Shown here one piece after another: positions 1 to 11,312 of a stretch of DNA of 64,000 bases. Origin of the DNA: Ypsolopha sequella (lineage: Eukaryota > Arthropoda > Insecta > Lepidoptera > Ypsolophidae). The translations under genes were made by a program, and so were the position numbers. The notes under the pieces were generated by a model, which worked only from the letters and a program-made list of their open reading frames with translations, ran no database searches and was not told the DNA's origin. Position 1 is the stretch's first letter. Each line of letters opens with the position of its first letter. The DNA is taken from positions 9,924,401 through 9,988,400 of the forward strand of contig OW204004.1 of the NCBI GenBank assembly GCA_934047225.1, given 5' to 3'.

Positions 1-547
1 AGGTTATAAAACTCTATTTTTTACTCTTGAAGCTGAAAAGTTTTTTGTTTTTCTTGAAGAATCCAAGTCCCACTCATCACCCGCACTGCAATAGTAATAA
101 TAAAATAAGAAATAAGAATATACAATATATATAATAAGAAATACACTCTCAGAACTGAATAGGATACGTACATGCGAGAATGAGACCGTTTTTTACCGAC
201 AATGCTCTAAAGAACCCTACAATGTGTACGACGAGCACTTGACAGACATCTCTGTGACTTTTTGTAGGTATACTAACTAAGGTGGTCGTTTAATCAATAA
301 GAAATCAAAAACTAAAACTGAAAATCGGAAATGTGCCCTAGTTTGCAAGTTGGGATGTAAACTTTACACAGAGAATGATGGGCGGTGCAGTGCATCCGAT
401 TCTATTACAGTTTGGAGGTGTCTACTGACACATCGTCGTATAGGTTGCGTCCATAATCGACATAATTGCAACTTAAAGTGGATGAATAAAACACTTGTGT
501 TCCCCAAACACGTAGCGTATGGCAAACAATTCGCGCATCCCGCTGAG
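1..547. other. No recognisable feature
   Basis: AT-rich sequence without a convincing reading frame, terminal repeat or known repeat motif. The two overlapping open frames of about 80 codons near 350-618 lie on opposite strands and resemble nothing I know. Confidence 0.4.
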
Positions 548-870
548 TATGGAACCCTAATATTAATCACTATTTTTCCTGTAATCTTTACGTAATCACC
601 TATTACCATGATTTTCATGAAATCATATTTTTCGGTCCTCTTGTTTCGGTGATAAGGGGACTTGATAACGTAAAAATATTTTCAAAGTTTTTTTGTATAG
701 GTTTCAATGTTATTATTTGCTGTGTTCTGTGAAAATTTGAACTGGCTACCTATAACAGCTGAAGCTGTAAACCCTGTGACTGACGGACAGATAAACAGAC
801 TGACAGATGGATAAACAGACAGATAGTGGAGGCTTAGTAATAGGGTCCCGTTTAGCACCCTTCGGAGGCA
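548..870 (+). repeat. GGGTTCCGTA-type lepidopteran repeat, 5'-truncated
   Basis: Contains the blocks typical of the 3' half of this repeat: GGAACCCTAA, a GTGAAAATTT block, a run of GACGGACAGA/CAGACTGACAGA units, and TAGTAATAGGGTCCCGTTT near the end. The head motif AAGTGCGAGT is missing. The same repeat occurs complete at 6088-6391 and in other copies in this window. Confidence 0.6.
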
Positions 871-1387
871 TCTGTACATTATGTACGAAATATGCTTTAC
901 CTATATAATATGTCGCGCAAAACTCCATACAAACGCTGTCAACACGTTGTGGGGTATCTGTGGAATGTTATTATAATATTTTAGGCCGAGTCCATTAACA
1001 TTATCTAGATCTATGTTTAAGTCGAACTAAAAACCGTGAAATTTGAGTAATATCTTAACAACAAACTCCTAAAATACGTAAATTTAACGGTTTTTTCCAT
1101 AAGTGTAGTTGTATATGCTTTTATTGTTTTTGATAAAATCAAAACCTAAATACGATTCAAACACGGAAATGTTATCTATAATTAATAATAACAAAAAATT
1201 ATGTTTGAAAACGTCCACAGTCTTGCCAAAATCCGGTTTCTCCTGCAAAAAGTTTACAATTTTGCGCTGGCCACGAAATCGGCACGATTGTATTGTCCTC
1301 GCAAGTTTAATGGAGCGTGCACCTTATGGCGAAATGAAACAGCATGACATTTGGCCACACCCACAACTGAGTTGGTCGCGTCATGAC

Positions 1388-1598
1388 CACAAAATAACCA
1401 CTTACAGAATGTTTACTCCGAAAAACTAGCGAAAATAGGCGCACGCACACATAGACGCGTACATACGACGATCTCGAAGATACTTTGGTGAATGCCAATA
1501 CGAAATTCTGCCGGGATCATCGTACTTACGCGTCTGTGCATGTGTGCGTCTGTTTTCGCTCTTCGTCGAGTCGGCCTTCTGGTTGTATCTATTTTGTG
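1388..1598. mobile_element. MITE with CACAAAATA ends, 7-bp target duplication
   Basis: Starts CACAAAATAACCACTTAC and ends in TATTTTGTG, flanked by TCATGAC at 1381-1387 and 1599-1605. Inner arms are GC-richer and inverted: AGCGAAAATAGGCGCACGCA on the left, and the reverse complement of AGCGAAAACAGACGCAC on the right, with CGAGTCGGCC just inside the right end. Two more copies sit at 38689-39002 and 46388-46581. There is no coding capacity. A 7-bp duplication is not diagnostic of a superfamily; hAT would give 8 bp. Confidence 0.7.
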
Positions 1599-1605
1599 TC
1601 ATGAC

Positions 1606-2700
1606 GGTCACCCTTAAAGTGTGAAAATGTGTCGAGTTCACTATAACCCATCGCACATCGGGTAAGTTTAATGTGAAACTCGAAACACGAGCTGTTGTGA
1701 ACTAAGTCCATTCTAGACCCCTACTCTAAATACGCGCAAGAAATCTAAGATATAGTTACTTACTAGCACAAATTACTAGCATACTTTTAGTATTACCACG
1801 GACGAATAAATTTTTTGTAAAGTTTTGTAAACACATTGATCTTGTTTTATTGTTAAACTGAAGATTTAAGAAGAATCTAAAATTAAAATGTATTTTTTTT
1901 AGTCATAATAGTGTTTTATTACCATTTCATTGCAGTTACCTGTTTTTAAGTAGATAAAACAAAAAAATGTCTATATATCGAAAACTATTAAACTTTGCAC
2001 AAAAGTAAATTCAGTCAAAAATGTTTAAAATCACTTCCTTTATTATCCCTCAAAAAAATTTACATCGACGCCTCAAACATCCTGTATATACTTCACCTTT
2101 ATAAATGTTTCGCCGATATTTTTGTCGCAATAATGCCGCTTAATTAGAATCGGTCCTGTTCTATCTATGTTACGCACATTTCGGGGGTCGATACATCCAA
2201 ACTATCCCTTTGGATACGTGCTTGAAATGAGCCTTTACAATGCTCTCATTAGCATCTCATAAAAATCAGTTTTATATCTCAACTTGTATGCGTTCGATCT
2301 TCTACTTTTCGGAGTAGGGGCCTCACCTCCCCGCGCGAATTTAACGTCCCCCGCGGTCCCCCGCAAGTTAGTGGAAATCTGGAGTCAGGCAGAGCTCGAT
2401 TACCACTCGTTTGCTGCGCGCGTGTTTTGTTACAAAGTTTTATCACGATACTGATTTTTAATCAGTATGGTGCGTTATTGGAGTGTTTATGGATGCCTGG
2501 AAAACTTTTTTTCAAAAATTAGAATTGCGTGATCAACCCTTACAATTTCGTTCAGTAACGCATTTGGAACAATAAAATCAGTATTTATAACTTTCCATGC
2601 TTTGACAAGTTTTCATTTTTTTTCCAAAATTTATGTTTGAGTAGTTGTTAATTATATGATGATCATTTATGCATACGAAACTATATAGGTACCTACTAAG
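1606..2700. other. No gene; a GC-rich patch at 2310-2435
   Basis: Mostly AT-rich sequence. The stretch at 2310-2435 is unusually rich in C and G (CCTCCCCGCGCGAAT, CCCCCGCGGTCCCCCGC) but has no long open frame on either strand. It may be an old repeat or a lost exon; I cannot tell. Confidence 0.35.
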
Positions 2701-2701
2701 C

Positions 2702-2745
2702 TTATATATATATATTTATATATATATATATATATCTATATATTT
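2702..2745. repeat. AT microsatellite
   Basis: Nearly pure TA/ATAT dinucleotide run with a few interruptions, just upstream of the SINE at 2765. Confidence 0.8.
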
Positions 2746-2764
2746 ACTTTTAAAGTAACGAAAA

Positions 2765-3131
2765 AGCAGTAACTCAGGGGTAGAACGCTGGCCTCTTAAT
2801 CTTGAGATTAAGGTTCGATCTCCGGTCGGGCATGCACCAATGAGTTCTTCGGAATTTACATAATGTGCATAGTATTTGCTAATAGGTACTTACCACTTGT
2901 GAACAGTGAAGGAAAACATAGTAAGGAAACCAGCATGCCCTAAAATGAGTGTATTTGTGCCCGAAGAACGATGATAGGGCTCACCACCCATCACGTTGGG
3001 ACGTAATATTTGCAGGTGAAACGCGGGTTTACCGAGTGTGGGTGGACTGTGACTTGCATTTCAAAGTTCACACTCGGAACACATCCGACACCCCCCGGGG
3101 CATTCAGGTCGTAACGATTTATATACATATA
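2765..3131 (+). mobile_element. tRNA-derived SINE, full length
   Basis: The head is tRNA-like. An A-box region reads TAACTCAGGGGTAGAACGC at about 2771 and a B box reads GGTTCGATCTC at about 2812, spaced as in a pol III type 2 promoter. The body carries TGTGCCCGAAG, CACGTTGGGACGTAATAT, TGAAACGCGGGTTTACCGA and GTGGACTGTGACTTGCATTT. It ends in GTCGTAACG and an AT-rich tail. Partial copies lie at 4229, 19456, 22195, 29955, 39662 and 54805. The element is non-coding and would depend on a partner LINE for movement. Confidence 0.8.
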
Positions 3132-3133
3132 TA

Positions 3134-3392
3134 AGGTTAAATAACATTATTTGGCGAAACTCAAAACAAAGGTAGTACTAGTCTATATGGACAACTATTT
3201 GTATGGGAGCTAAGCGAAATTCTTAACTTTTTTTCACTTCCTCCTATACAAATTGCTCCGATCAGCTGACTCGTCCAGTATGGAAAGGTGAAAACGAATT
3301 TTAAGAATTTTTCACTATCCTATTAAAAAAGTTATTCATATGGACATGTTCTACATATGTTTCAAATTTCGCCAACTAATTGAATTTAACTT

Positions 3393-3394
<2 letters not shown>
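3134..3394. mobile_element. Palindromic MITE, AGGTTAAAT family, TA target
   Basis: Begins AGGTTAAATAACATTATTTGG and ends in the inverted version (CTAATTGAATTTAACTTTG), with TA on both sides. The arms include GGCGAAACTCAAAACA and TATGGGAGCTAAGCGAAATT. A central palindrome surrounds GATCAGCTGACTCGTCCAGT. Better-preserved copies are at 28800-29059 and 59571-59830. The TA duplication fits Tc1/mariner-type mobilisation. It sits directly at the 3' tail of the SINE. Confidence 0.75.

Positions 3395-3437
<43 letters not shown>
3395..3437. repeat. (TA)n microsatellite
   Basis: Uninterrupted TA repeat of about 20 units at the right edge of the preceding MITE. It may have grown from its TA target site. 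Confidence 0.9.
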
Positions 3438-3443
<6 letters not shown>

Positions 3444-4228
3444 TTTTTTTAATACTGATTAATCCACGGGGAACCAGAAATTGGACTACGCTAAAATTTA
3501 GGAAGAGAATCACATAAGTTGCTGACTTATATTATGTCCCTCTCGGGCGACGACGCTCACACGATTGCTGCCAGCCCTAGACTAGCTCACGCACACACAC
3601 AAGCGTGTGCGGACAAGCCAGATGCGCGCGTAAGAGTGTAGGTAAATAACTTGAGCCTTGACTATGAAGTGTCGGGGGTGTGACCAAACGTTCGTTAAAA
3701 GTGGTCCGGAGAATGACGAATGACGTTATTTACGTCGTACGTGCTTAAGAGGAGGCCTTCCTTTTTTAACAGTTTTTGAACGATTATACTGAATCTACCA
3801 CAGATGCAATCAATATGAAACTTAAATATATGTTTTTTCAAACCTTTATCTTTACGTTGTAAGTAGCGTTACCTAATTGGAAAACTTTCGCTGGATAGAT
3901 TTTATTTTTGAAAATAGTCACTTTTTGAGTGTTTTTTTGGTTTTGTGTTTAATCCATTTGATTTTTATGTGTCATATTTTACTATAAATACAAAAATCTC
4001 GTTTATTAACCGTTTTAAGTTCAAAAATGACTTAAATGCAATATTGAAATGTAAGTCGATTTTAATCTTAAAATTAGAATCGTTTCGCGCGCATTTTGTC
4101 GCACGCGATTTTCAACTTCATGAAAGTTAGTCTACGGGTTATAATTGCAAAGCCGCTGTGCGCCTAAGGAAGGCCTCGTCTCGTGAGTTCACTCGTGGCT
4201 GTGGTTTTAGTAAAATTATATTATAAGC
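3438..4228. other. No recognisable feature
   Basis: Unique-looking AT-rich sequence with one moderately GC-rich stretch near 3535-3640 (CACGCACACACACAAGCGTGTGCG). No supported gene. Confidence 0.35.
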
Positions 4229-4305
4229 GATGGTAGTTCAGGCGGTAGAACGCTGGCCTCTCAATCTTGAGACCCACGTTCGATCCACGGTCGGGTACCA
4301 ATGAG
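4229..4305 (+). mobile_element. tRNA-like head of the SINE family
   Basis: Reads GCGATGGTAGTTCAGGCGGTAGAACGC in two overlapping blocks, then CTCAATCTTGAGA, then GTTCGATCCACGG. These are A and B boxes and an arm like those of the SINE at 2765. The SINE body is absent or decayed beyond it, so this is a fragment rather than a working tRNA gene. The anticodon arm does not form a normal cloverleaf. Confidence 0.65.
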
Positions 4306-6087
4306 TATTTTGTATAACCACTTGCTGAACACCTACCTATGGATGTCTGTGGTTTAGAAAAGTGCATACTTCTATGTTCGCAAATCGTTCTGAAAGGCCT
4401 GTTCGTTCACGTTACTGCCGTGATCGACTTCACGAAGAAATTCCGCAGATCAAGACATTTTCGTACTTAGTGGTTGACAATAAAAGTACTTTGACAGGGT
4501 AGTTCTATCGTGAAATGAATTTTGGGAATGCTTATTGACTTGAACTGCGCATAATTTGATTTCTTATTACAGGTTATTAGGTATTTTAATCGTTCATTAT
4601 TTGTTATTAGTTTTTATTCAAGATAAGTTGATGTTTATTTGATAGAAATAAAAAAAATGAAATTACCTCTGTAGTAATTGCGCTGTCATCGCTCATCGTT
4701 GACATAATATTATTATTACGAATCCTATAAGTCTATGATTATTATGATTTCTATTGTTGCGATTAATTCCTTCTACCTTGATTGAACAGAGACGCGACAT
4801 CAACGAACATCTGTTTGATTGAGTTAAGAGGCGACTTAAAAAGTATCCACTTAAATAGTTTACGGTTGTATCTCTGATACAAGCTATAGCATTTTTTGTA
4901 CTAGAAACAAGCACAATTTTGGACTTAACTTATGTACCTACCTGCCTACGATATAGTAATTTGTAGTTAATAAAAAATATTATGCTAAACGAAAGATATC
5001 CTTTTATTAATTCCTTATTTACACAATATTACATGAAAGCAAGAGGATGTCACCAGAAAGGTCGGTGCCTCCTGCATTCTCTTTTTTTTCACACTTTGAT
5101 ACGATATGATGTGTGGTAAGGAGATTGGTCGCGGTTCATTTCGATTTGGTTTATTTATCGTAGTCAAAAATCGACATTGTTACATCACTAGCAAAGCAAC
5201 GAACTAGTGACAACCTACCTAATTAAGAAAAAACTAATACATATCCATTTCTCTCTAACGCACTAAAATGTCGTAAGAAAATCAAGGATAGGTGTCTTTC
5301 TCCGCGTATTATTTTAGCCAGGTTTCTATTTGTATTCCTTATTCTGAGAATTAATATAATATGTTAAAATGTCATAAAATGAAGTGGATGATTGATAAAC
5401 AATGAAAGAAAAAAAAAGTTTATATGTAATGTATTAAGTAGGTAGGTTTATAAATTGAAGTGTGGAGATGGGTAGATGGTTATTTTTTTGTCTTGTCTGT
5501 CTGTCTGTCTTTCAACTTTGTCTGTTAAGACCGTAATGGGCACCAAGCGACCAAATATACGACTCCTCCCATGTTCTGAGTTCCATGTCTGTGAGTGGTG
5601 GAGAAAGAGATTTATAATTTATAATAAACGTAACAATAACAAAATCTTTGTAAAAAAAAGTCTACACAAAGCCAATAAAAAGATAAAAACCAACGTAGGG
5701 AAATATGATACACAAATAGAATAATAGGTATGATATATATTCAGGAAAAATAATTAATAATGTTGGATAGATACGTATAATTTTGTAAACATTATATACA
5801 TATTGTTTATACTTATATAATATAATTATGTATACATAAATATACATATTACAAACATTATCTTATCGTTGTAAGTAGATTCTCCGTATCATCGTATGCC
5901 TGTGTTTGCAACCAATTTGTTATATTCTTAATGCAATTAAAATTACTTAAATTATATACATTAAGTTTAGTTTTTAATTTATTGTATAGCCGAGCTCTTT
6001 GAAAGCATTGGAATTTGTGCCCGAAAAAATTGTTGTTTTTTGGTGAACGATTTTCTATTTTATACTTTACAATCTGCTCACGACATA
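4306..6087. other. No gene; short TGTC tandem at 5495-5512
   Basis: Mostly AT-rich. A TCTGTCTGTCTGTCTTTC run near 5495 followed by GTAATGGGCACC hints at a decayed GGGTTCCGTA-type repeat on the opposite strand. No supported coding sequence. Confidence 0.3.
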
Positions 6088-6391
6088 TAAAAACCAGCCA
6101 AGTGCGAGTTGGACTTGCGCACGAAGGGTTCCGTACTATTATCTATAAAAACGGCAAAAAAAACATGTCTGTTGTATGTGAGCCCCCTTGAATATTTATT
6201 TCGTTCTGTTTTTTAGTATTTGTTGTTATAGCGGCAATACAAATACATCATCTGTGAAAATTTCAACTGTCTAACTATTACGGTTCATGAGACAGCCGGG
6301 TGACAGCCTGGTGACAGATGGACAGACAGACGGACAGCGGAGTCATAGTAATAGGGTCCCATTGGTTACCGTTTGGGTACGGAACCCTAAA
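6088..6391 (+). repeat. GGGTTCCGTA-type repeat, complete copy
   Basis: Has the head AAAACCAGCCAAGTGCGAGT followed by TTGCGCACGAAGGGTTCCGT. A central AATTTCAACTGTC block follows, then GACAGATGGACAGACAGACG, ATAGGGTCCC and a closing GGGTACGGAACCCTAAAAA. Head and tail both carry the GGGTTCCGTA/TACGGAACCC motif in opposite senses, giving an imperfect terminal inverted repeat. The motif set is widespread in Lepidoptera. I do not know its formal class. Confidence 0.7.
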
Positions 6392-6427
6392 AATGGTCCT
6401 ACATAACTGCAAGTGGAATTGTTTACC

Positions 6428-6505
6428 GTGTTTTTAGGGTTCCGTACCCGCATTGTGTAGTGATACGGAACCCTTTGTGCTTGTGTCTGGCTCGTGCCAA
6501 ATTAT
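6428..6505 (-). repeat. Short inverted copy of the GGGTTCCGTA-type repeat
   Basis: GTTTTTAGGGTTCCGTACCC at the left, GATACGGAACCC in the middle and a decayed version of the GTGCGAGT head at the right. The interior is missing, so two ends are joined. Similar joined ends occur at 33205-33292. Confidence 0.6.
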
Positions 6506-7159
6506 TTTCAACTTCCATTAATTGACATCACCATTAAATACCAATCTGTTATTTACATGTACTATGGAATATGAATAAATACAAAATATTTAATCACAGA
6601 ATCAGTGAACCGAGATGACTGCTATACGAGTTTTTACGATTCAACGACGTCATGATGAACATTTAAATTTAATTTATTGTTTTCCCAATACAGATTATTA
6701 GTTCAGGGAGTCTAGCATGCGCTATCGATACAGTGTCTGCATGAGAACAGTATCTCTGGCGCGTGCTAGTTACACAAAAGGAATACAATAATATGGAGGT
6801 TGATAATATGAAGTTTATTACAAAATTAATAATTATACATGAAAATCGTATGGCTGTGTAATTGAAATGAAATATATTTATTTATGTAATGTAGGTACAA
6901 CAGATACACTTATTACAGGTCAGTTTTAATGTAATATAAGTAATTTAATAATCTATGTGTATATGTAATAGTTTTATGTCATAAATAATCAAATGGGGAA
7001 ATACGCAAGGGAATAATAAAGGTTGGGTTTACTTAAATTTAATAAAAAAAATATACTTGAATAAAATAAAATTATAGGAATAAGGAATAAATAATAATAT
7101 AAATATATGCTTAACTCCGCCCATTCGATTAGATAAACCTAGTATAATAAAAATTGAAA

Positions 7160-7204
7160 AATCGAAATATATTTCGGCCAACTTGTGGCCGTTGTCAGTC
7201 GATT
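7160..7204 (-). ncRNA. Hammerhead-ribozyme-like motif
   Basis: On the minus strand: AATCGA, then CTGACAA, then a GGCCA/TGGCC stem, then GAAATATATT, then TCGATT. The outer AATCGA/TCGATT pair would make a perfect 6-bp stem I. The core departs from CTGANGA at one base. Related motifs lie at 16474, 46179 and 54743. Hammerheads occur in Penelope-like elements, so this may be a terminal part of one. Activity is doubtful. Confidence 0.3.
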
Positions 7205-7227
7205 AAGTAAATAAAAAAAGGTTTTAT

Positions 7228-7322
7228 TTACTTATTAATTATGTTTTGATGAATAACTATTGAGTGAATTTTGAATTTAAGTGTTCTATTTCGATTAAAA
7301 TTAGAAAAAGGTGGGTTAAAAG
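7228..7322. mobile_element. Fragment of MITE family TTAA-3
   Basis: Shares TGAATTTTGAATTTAAGTGTTCTATTTCGATTA and AATTAGAAAAAGG (given as overlapping blocks) with the TTAA-3 copies at 60519 and 61319. Ends decay before the GCAGCCGG terminal repeat. Confidence 0.5.
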
Positions 7323-7519
7323 ATTGGTAAGAAATCAAATATAAAATTGCTTTTTCTAAAGAAAAACTTTTGGTGAAAAGTTTTGATGAAAACAAATTGT
7401 TCTCATTATTTTTCATTACAGCATGTAACTAAAATTAAATATAGGATTCGTTAAGAGAAATTACCAAACATTTGATCAGCTGTGGACAACATATTTATTA
7501 AATAAGACTGCTAGTGGAA

Positions 7520-8285
7520 AAAAAACAGTCAAGTGCGAGTCAGACTCGCGTACCTAGGGTTCAGTGGATGAAAAAATGTAATATTATCATTTTATTTCCG
7601 TGAATTTCTCAACCACTATATTTTAACTGTAATCTTTACGTAAGTACATATAACTATGATTTTTCAGTCCACCAGTTTTGGAGATAAGGGGGAAACATAA
7701 TTTTTTTGTGTTTTTTCGAAAATTTTTCGAAATAGATGCAAGTAAATATAAACTATATATTTTTACAATCAACTACAATTATATTTATTAATACCTAAAA
7801 TACCCAATAATACCCATATTGTATTTAAAAAAATATATATTTATTTCATTTTTTTTATATTTCCCATTATTATTTCTCTATTTGTGTTTAACTTCATTTA
7901 AATTGTAATAGTTTTACTGTAATTGGCCAATACCTACCTATAATCGACTTTTTTCATATTTTTTGGTCCTCCAGTTTCGGAGATAAGATACATTTTTTGG
8001 GGATTTTTAAAGATTTCTCGAAATCAATGCCTGTGAATATAGTTAAAGTATATATTTTTACAATCAACTCTTTAATATCTACAATTGTATACCCATATTG
8101 TATTTTTGGGATTAATTTTTTTATGTGGGCAAATTAATGCTATTTTTGTGCCAAATTTCAAGTCTTTATCTTTAACTGTGCTAAAGTTATGAGGCTGTGA
8201 CATTCGGACGGACAGACGGACGGACAACGGAGTCTCACCATAAATGTTCCTTTGTACCTTTTAAGTACTACGGTATCCTAAAAAT
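7520..8285 (+). repeat. GGGTTCCGTA-type repeat, long variant
   Basis: Head AGTCAAGTGCGAGTCAGACTCGCG, split as AAGTGCGAGTCAGACTCGCG, then AGGGTTCAGT. The middle is duplicated: TTTCGGAGATAAG/TTTTGGAGATAAGGGG occurs twice, near 7676 and 7972. It ends with GACGGACAGACGGACGGACA and a decayed TAGGATACC. The internal duplication makes it about twice the length of the copy at 6088. Confidence 0.6.
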
Positions 8286-8383
8286 TAACTAAATCTAAGT
8301 GCTTTTCGTGGCTTTTGTTTCCAAAGGGCTAGCTTTCGGCAGCCAATAACGTTGAGGTATTCATCTTAGCTTATACAACCAGC

Positions 8384-8805
8384 GGCCTAGTATGCGAATT
8401 TTATTTTTATCACTGTCACTCCAAGCAAAAAATCGCGCATTGCGAGAGGGGCGGATTTAGGGCAAAAGGGAAAAAAGTTGGTTTTATATTTTTATTAAAA
8501 AAACTAAAATAGCTAGCAAAATTTCAAATATCAAATCGCTAGATATTGTTGAACCACACCTAATAAAATATGTTTGAGTTCTGTATATGGCTCTTATTCG
8601 TCAAACGAGGAGAAAAAGTGTGTTGGAAGACCTCATTTCAACAATAATTTCTATCGAAGAAAATTTATCCAAACATATTTTCCAATTTCAAAACCCTAGA
8701 CTATATAGTCAAAATGCATATACCAGAAATTTATTAAAATTTTCCGTGTATTTCATGAAATACACAGAAAATAAACATCCGTATTTTTTTCGCATATCGC
8801 CTTAA
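8384..8805. mobile_element. MITE family TTAA-1, copy 1
   Basis: Left end GGCCTAGTATGCGAATTTT is a mutated version of TTAAGAGGCTATGCGAA; right end is CGCATATCGCCTTAA. The interior matches the copies at 26938, 29106, 48864 and 63643: GCAGTGCGAGAGGGGCGGAT-like block, AAATAGCTAGCAAAATTTCA, CTAGATATTGTT, TTTCATGAAATACACAG. An open frame of 72 codons inside is not conserved between copies. Confidence 0.8.
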
Positions 8806-9125
8806 TTAACGACCTAGGAGTCTAATTAAGAGACATAGATGAATCTTTAATTTTATTGCAGTCCCAAAAACAGTTAAATATCCAGCGTCAGGAGAACAAG
8901 TAATCTTCAAAATAATTATTTTAGAGAAATTAATAGTACATTGTTCACCGAGGGAAGAAAGGGGAATCGCACTTTCTCCCGAGTGATACATAGTGCTTTA
9001 TACTACACCTGCGAGGAAATAGTATAAATTATTTTACTTTTAATCAAGATACAATAAAAGAAACCGACTGACTCGCGTGCGATTGTCACTTTTTATTTCC
9101 TTCTTATTTTTATTATGTGCAGGAA

Positions 9126-9192
9126 AAGCAAGTGGCCAGTATCATTTTTCGAGTTTTATGTACGAGTTCGCAATATAATACTGGCCACTTGG
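9126..9192. repeat. Short hairpin with 13-bp arms
   Basis: AAGTGGCCAGTAT on the left and ATACTGGCCACTT on the right, perfectly inverted. An imperfect direct repeat of CACGTTAACAATG follows at 9232 and 9275. Confidence 0.6.
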
Positions 9193-9497
9193 CCACTTGC
9201 TCATTCTTTATGTTATTTAAAAAAAAACAGCACGTTAACAATGGATTTGCATATACTTTTTCTGCCCGCTCAAGCACGTTAACAATGAATTTTCATACAC
9301 TTTTGCCGCCCGCATATTTGTATGACAGTAATGACGTATTTTCTGCATCGTTTTCAACAAAGAAAGAAGGTACTTTCCGAGCAGGTGTAGTATAAAAGAA
9401 TTTTGTCACATTTTTAAAAATTATTTTATCCGATTTAAGAATTGGAGAACTGCCTCGCTGATGCACAGGACGCGCGGCAGCGTCAATAGTCTCCTAC

Positions 9498-9721
9498 GGG
9501 CCTATTATGCATCTTTAGTTGCCAACTGTACTGGGTGCCTACCATCAAAAACATAGATATACTATCGAATTCCGATTGTCTAAGGATATTTTCGCACTTG
9601 AAGTGACGACACAGTTCGTAAATAGTTCATAGACACTAAAGGTAATTTTGAAAGTTCAGTTTTTATCTATATTTTTGATGAACCCAGTCCAGTTGTCAAC
9701 CAAAGATACATAATAGAGGGG
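9498..9721. mobile_element. Foldback MITE, GTTGCCAACTG family, copy 1
   Basis: Left arm GGGCCTATTATGCATCTTTAG then TTGCCAACTGTACTGGGTGC then CATCAAAAACATAGAT. The right arm is the inverse (TTTTTGATGAACCCAGTCCAG, CAACCAAAGATACATAATAG). A second copy is at 11856-12087. Non-coding. Confidence 0.7.
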
Positions 9722-9818
9722 CTGAACAATATTGCCAGCAGGGCTGATAGTCCAATCCTGAGACACTGGGTCTCAGTACATATGGACAGAGTCCCAAACT
9801 AGTTCATATATATATATA

Positions 9819-10064
9819 CAAGGTGACTTTTTGATCATCGTCCAAATTCATACTGGTGGCTTGGTAAGTGATGAGTATCATGGATTAATAACAATTTTGG
9901 TGAAATTCGTAAAATGAAATTTCGACTCCCCATAGTGATTCACTCGGGACTGAACTGAATTTATATGGGAAGCCGAAATTTCATTTTACGAATTTTACAA
10001 AAATGTTTACTGATCCAAGATACTGATCACTTATCAAGCCTCCAGTATGAATTTGGACACCTTG
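9819..10064. mobile_element. MITE, CAAGGTG family, TA target, copy 1
   Basis: Left end CAAGGTGACTTTTTGATCAT then TCCAAATTCATACTGG. Right end reads inverted as CAAGGTGTCCAAATTCATAC. TA flanks both ends. An inner inverted pair TGAAATTTCGACTCCCCATA/TATGGGAAGCCGAAATTTCA is also present. The second copy is at 20336. Confidence 0.75.
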
Positions 10065-10089
10065 TATATGTGTATAGGTAGATTATTAA

Positions 10090-10172
10090 TACTAACATAG
10101 TTAATAAGTTGTTTGTAGTACTAACACCTATGGCTTAGTCCGAAATAAAAAATATTTGATTTGATTTGATTG
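10090..10172 (+). mobile_element. LINE 3' tail
   Basis: CACCTATGGCTTAGTCCGAA followed by AATAAAAAATATTTGATTTG and a TTTGA microsatellite-like tail. This tail type ends the LINE at 26477-26845, so it is probably a severely 5'-truncated insertion. Confidence 0.5.
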
Positions 10173-10252
10173 TATTAAATCTGGTTACAATTTTGCATAA
10201 GTATTTGGAGTATTATGAATTTGCACAATGTTTAAAAAGTCACTTGCATATA

Positions 10253-11312
10253 CAGTGTGTCCGTCGTACAAGTGCACATCCGAACAGGGGTCAAACTAGA
10301 CCTTATTTTATCGACAAAAAAGAAAATTTTTTTTTTTTAGAAAATCTTTGTTTTATAAATTTACGTTTTAAATTTTTTTTTTGCCTACTATGGAAACTAT
10401 GTATAAAATATGTCATAAGTTTTGATCTATCGCGATTAAGAAGATGGCATACTCTAGCAACTTTTTTTATTACCCGTCCAGTTCAATAAGTCTAATGGCA
10501 AAAACTTTATTCGCTTTTCATAGAGGCGATTATATGTTGGCTCTTTGGCCTCTTTTTCTTGGACGCGTAATACTAGCGATCACGCAGCGAAACAACATAT
10601 TGGTGTGTTTTTAGCTAATACTGAAATATTTTGTAGGGAAAAAAATATTGAATTTAGGTGACATACCTTCATATTTCTATTACCTATTTTATGAACAAAA
10701 AAAAAAAGTTGATCTCTTAACCGCGCACTTGAAGCGAACGTTTGAAAACCAAAAAAAAAAGAGGGTGCAAAACATTTTTTTTGACAAAAGTATAAATCTT
10801 AGTACATTGTTTATACATAAGATCCCTAGAGAAAAGATTAATAAACCAAATATATTTTTTTCAATACAAGGAGAGTCCGAATTTCTTCAAACGAATCCTA
10901 GATAGCCTGGAGTTGGTCATGCTCTAGGCTCAGGTACTAAAATGGTACATTCAGGTAATAAAATTAATATCCTAAAAGATTATTTCTTTAATTTTTCCGT
11001 CTTTTTTGTCAGTAATAGTAAATTTTTTCAAAATAATGTCTCCGTTTTACTATATTTTTATTCCTATTTATCGTTGCCTATTCCATTATATTTCTAACAA
11101 AAAGAAATACAAAGTTCTATCATAAATACCATATTTTCTACGAGCGGTTAACCAAAGGCACCGCGCTCGCGTCCCATACACAAAGATACCCAGGTGGAGT
11201 ATTTTTTCAAGATTAAAAAAAATGAAAAGAAATTTTTTTTTTTGTTTTTGTCGATATATTAAGATCTAGTTTCAGCCACTTTCGGATGTGCACTTGTACG
11301 AGGGACACACTG
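10253..11312. mobile_element. 1.06-kb element with about 70-bp terminal inverted repeats
   Basis: Left end CAGTGTGTCCGTCGTACAAG then TGCACATCCGAACAG then ACTAGACCTTA and TCGACAAAAA. The right end reads inverted as CAGTGTGTCCCTCGTACAAG, TGCACATCCGAAAGTGG, ACTAGATCTTA, TCGACAAAAA. The left flank is TA, the right flank CA, so the duplication is probably mutated. CAGTG ends suggest Tc1/mariner-type. The interior contains a separate repeat starting at 10436. Confidence 0.7.
10436..10925 (+). repeat. TTAAGAGGATGG repeat family, copy nested in the 1.06-kb element
   Basis: Begins TTAAGAAGATGGCATACTCT, then TTATTACCCGTCCAG, CATAGAGGCGATTATATGTT, GGACGCGTAATACTAG, AACGTTTGAAAACCAAA and GGCTCAGGTAC. 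The same order recurs at 21388, 35567 and 37479, with a fragment at 25772. The 3' end is not sharply defined and I see no terminal inverted repeat. Confidence 0.6.

Noticed and set aside
2765..2840. Functional tRNA gene
   Set aside because: A and B boxes are present but no acceptor stem, and the sequence runs on into a SINE body.
8587..8805. 72-codon frame in the TTAA-1 MITE as a transposon protein
   Set aside because: The frame is broken in the copies at 29106 and 48864, so it is not conserved.
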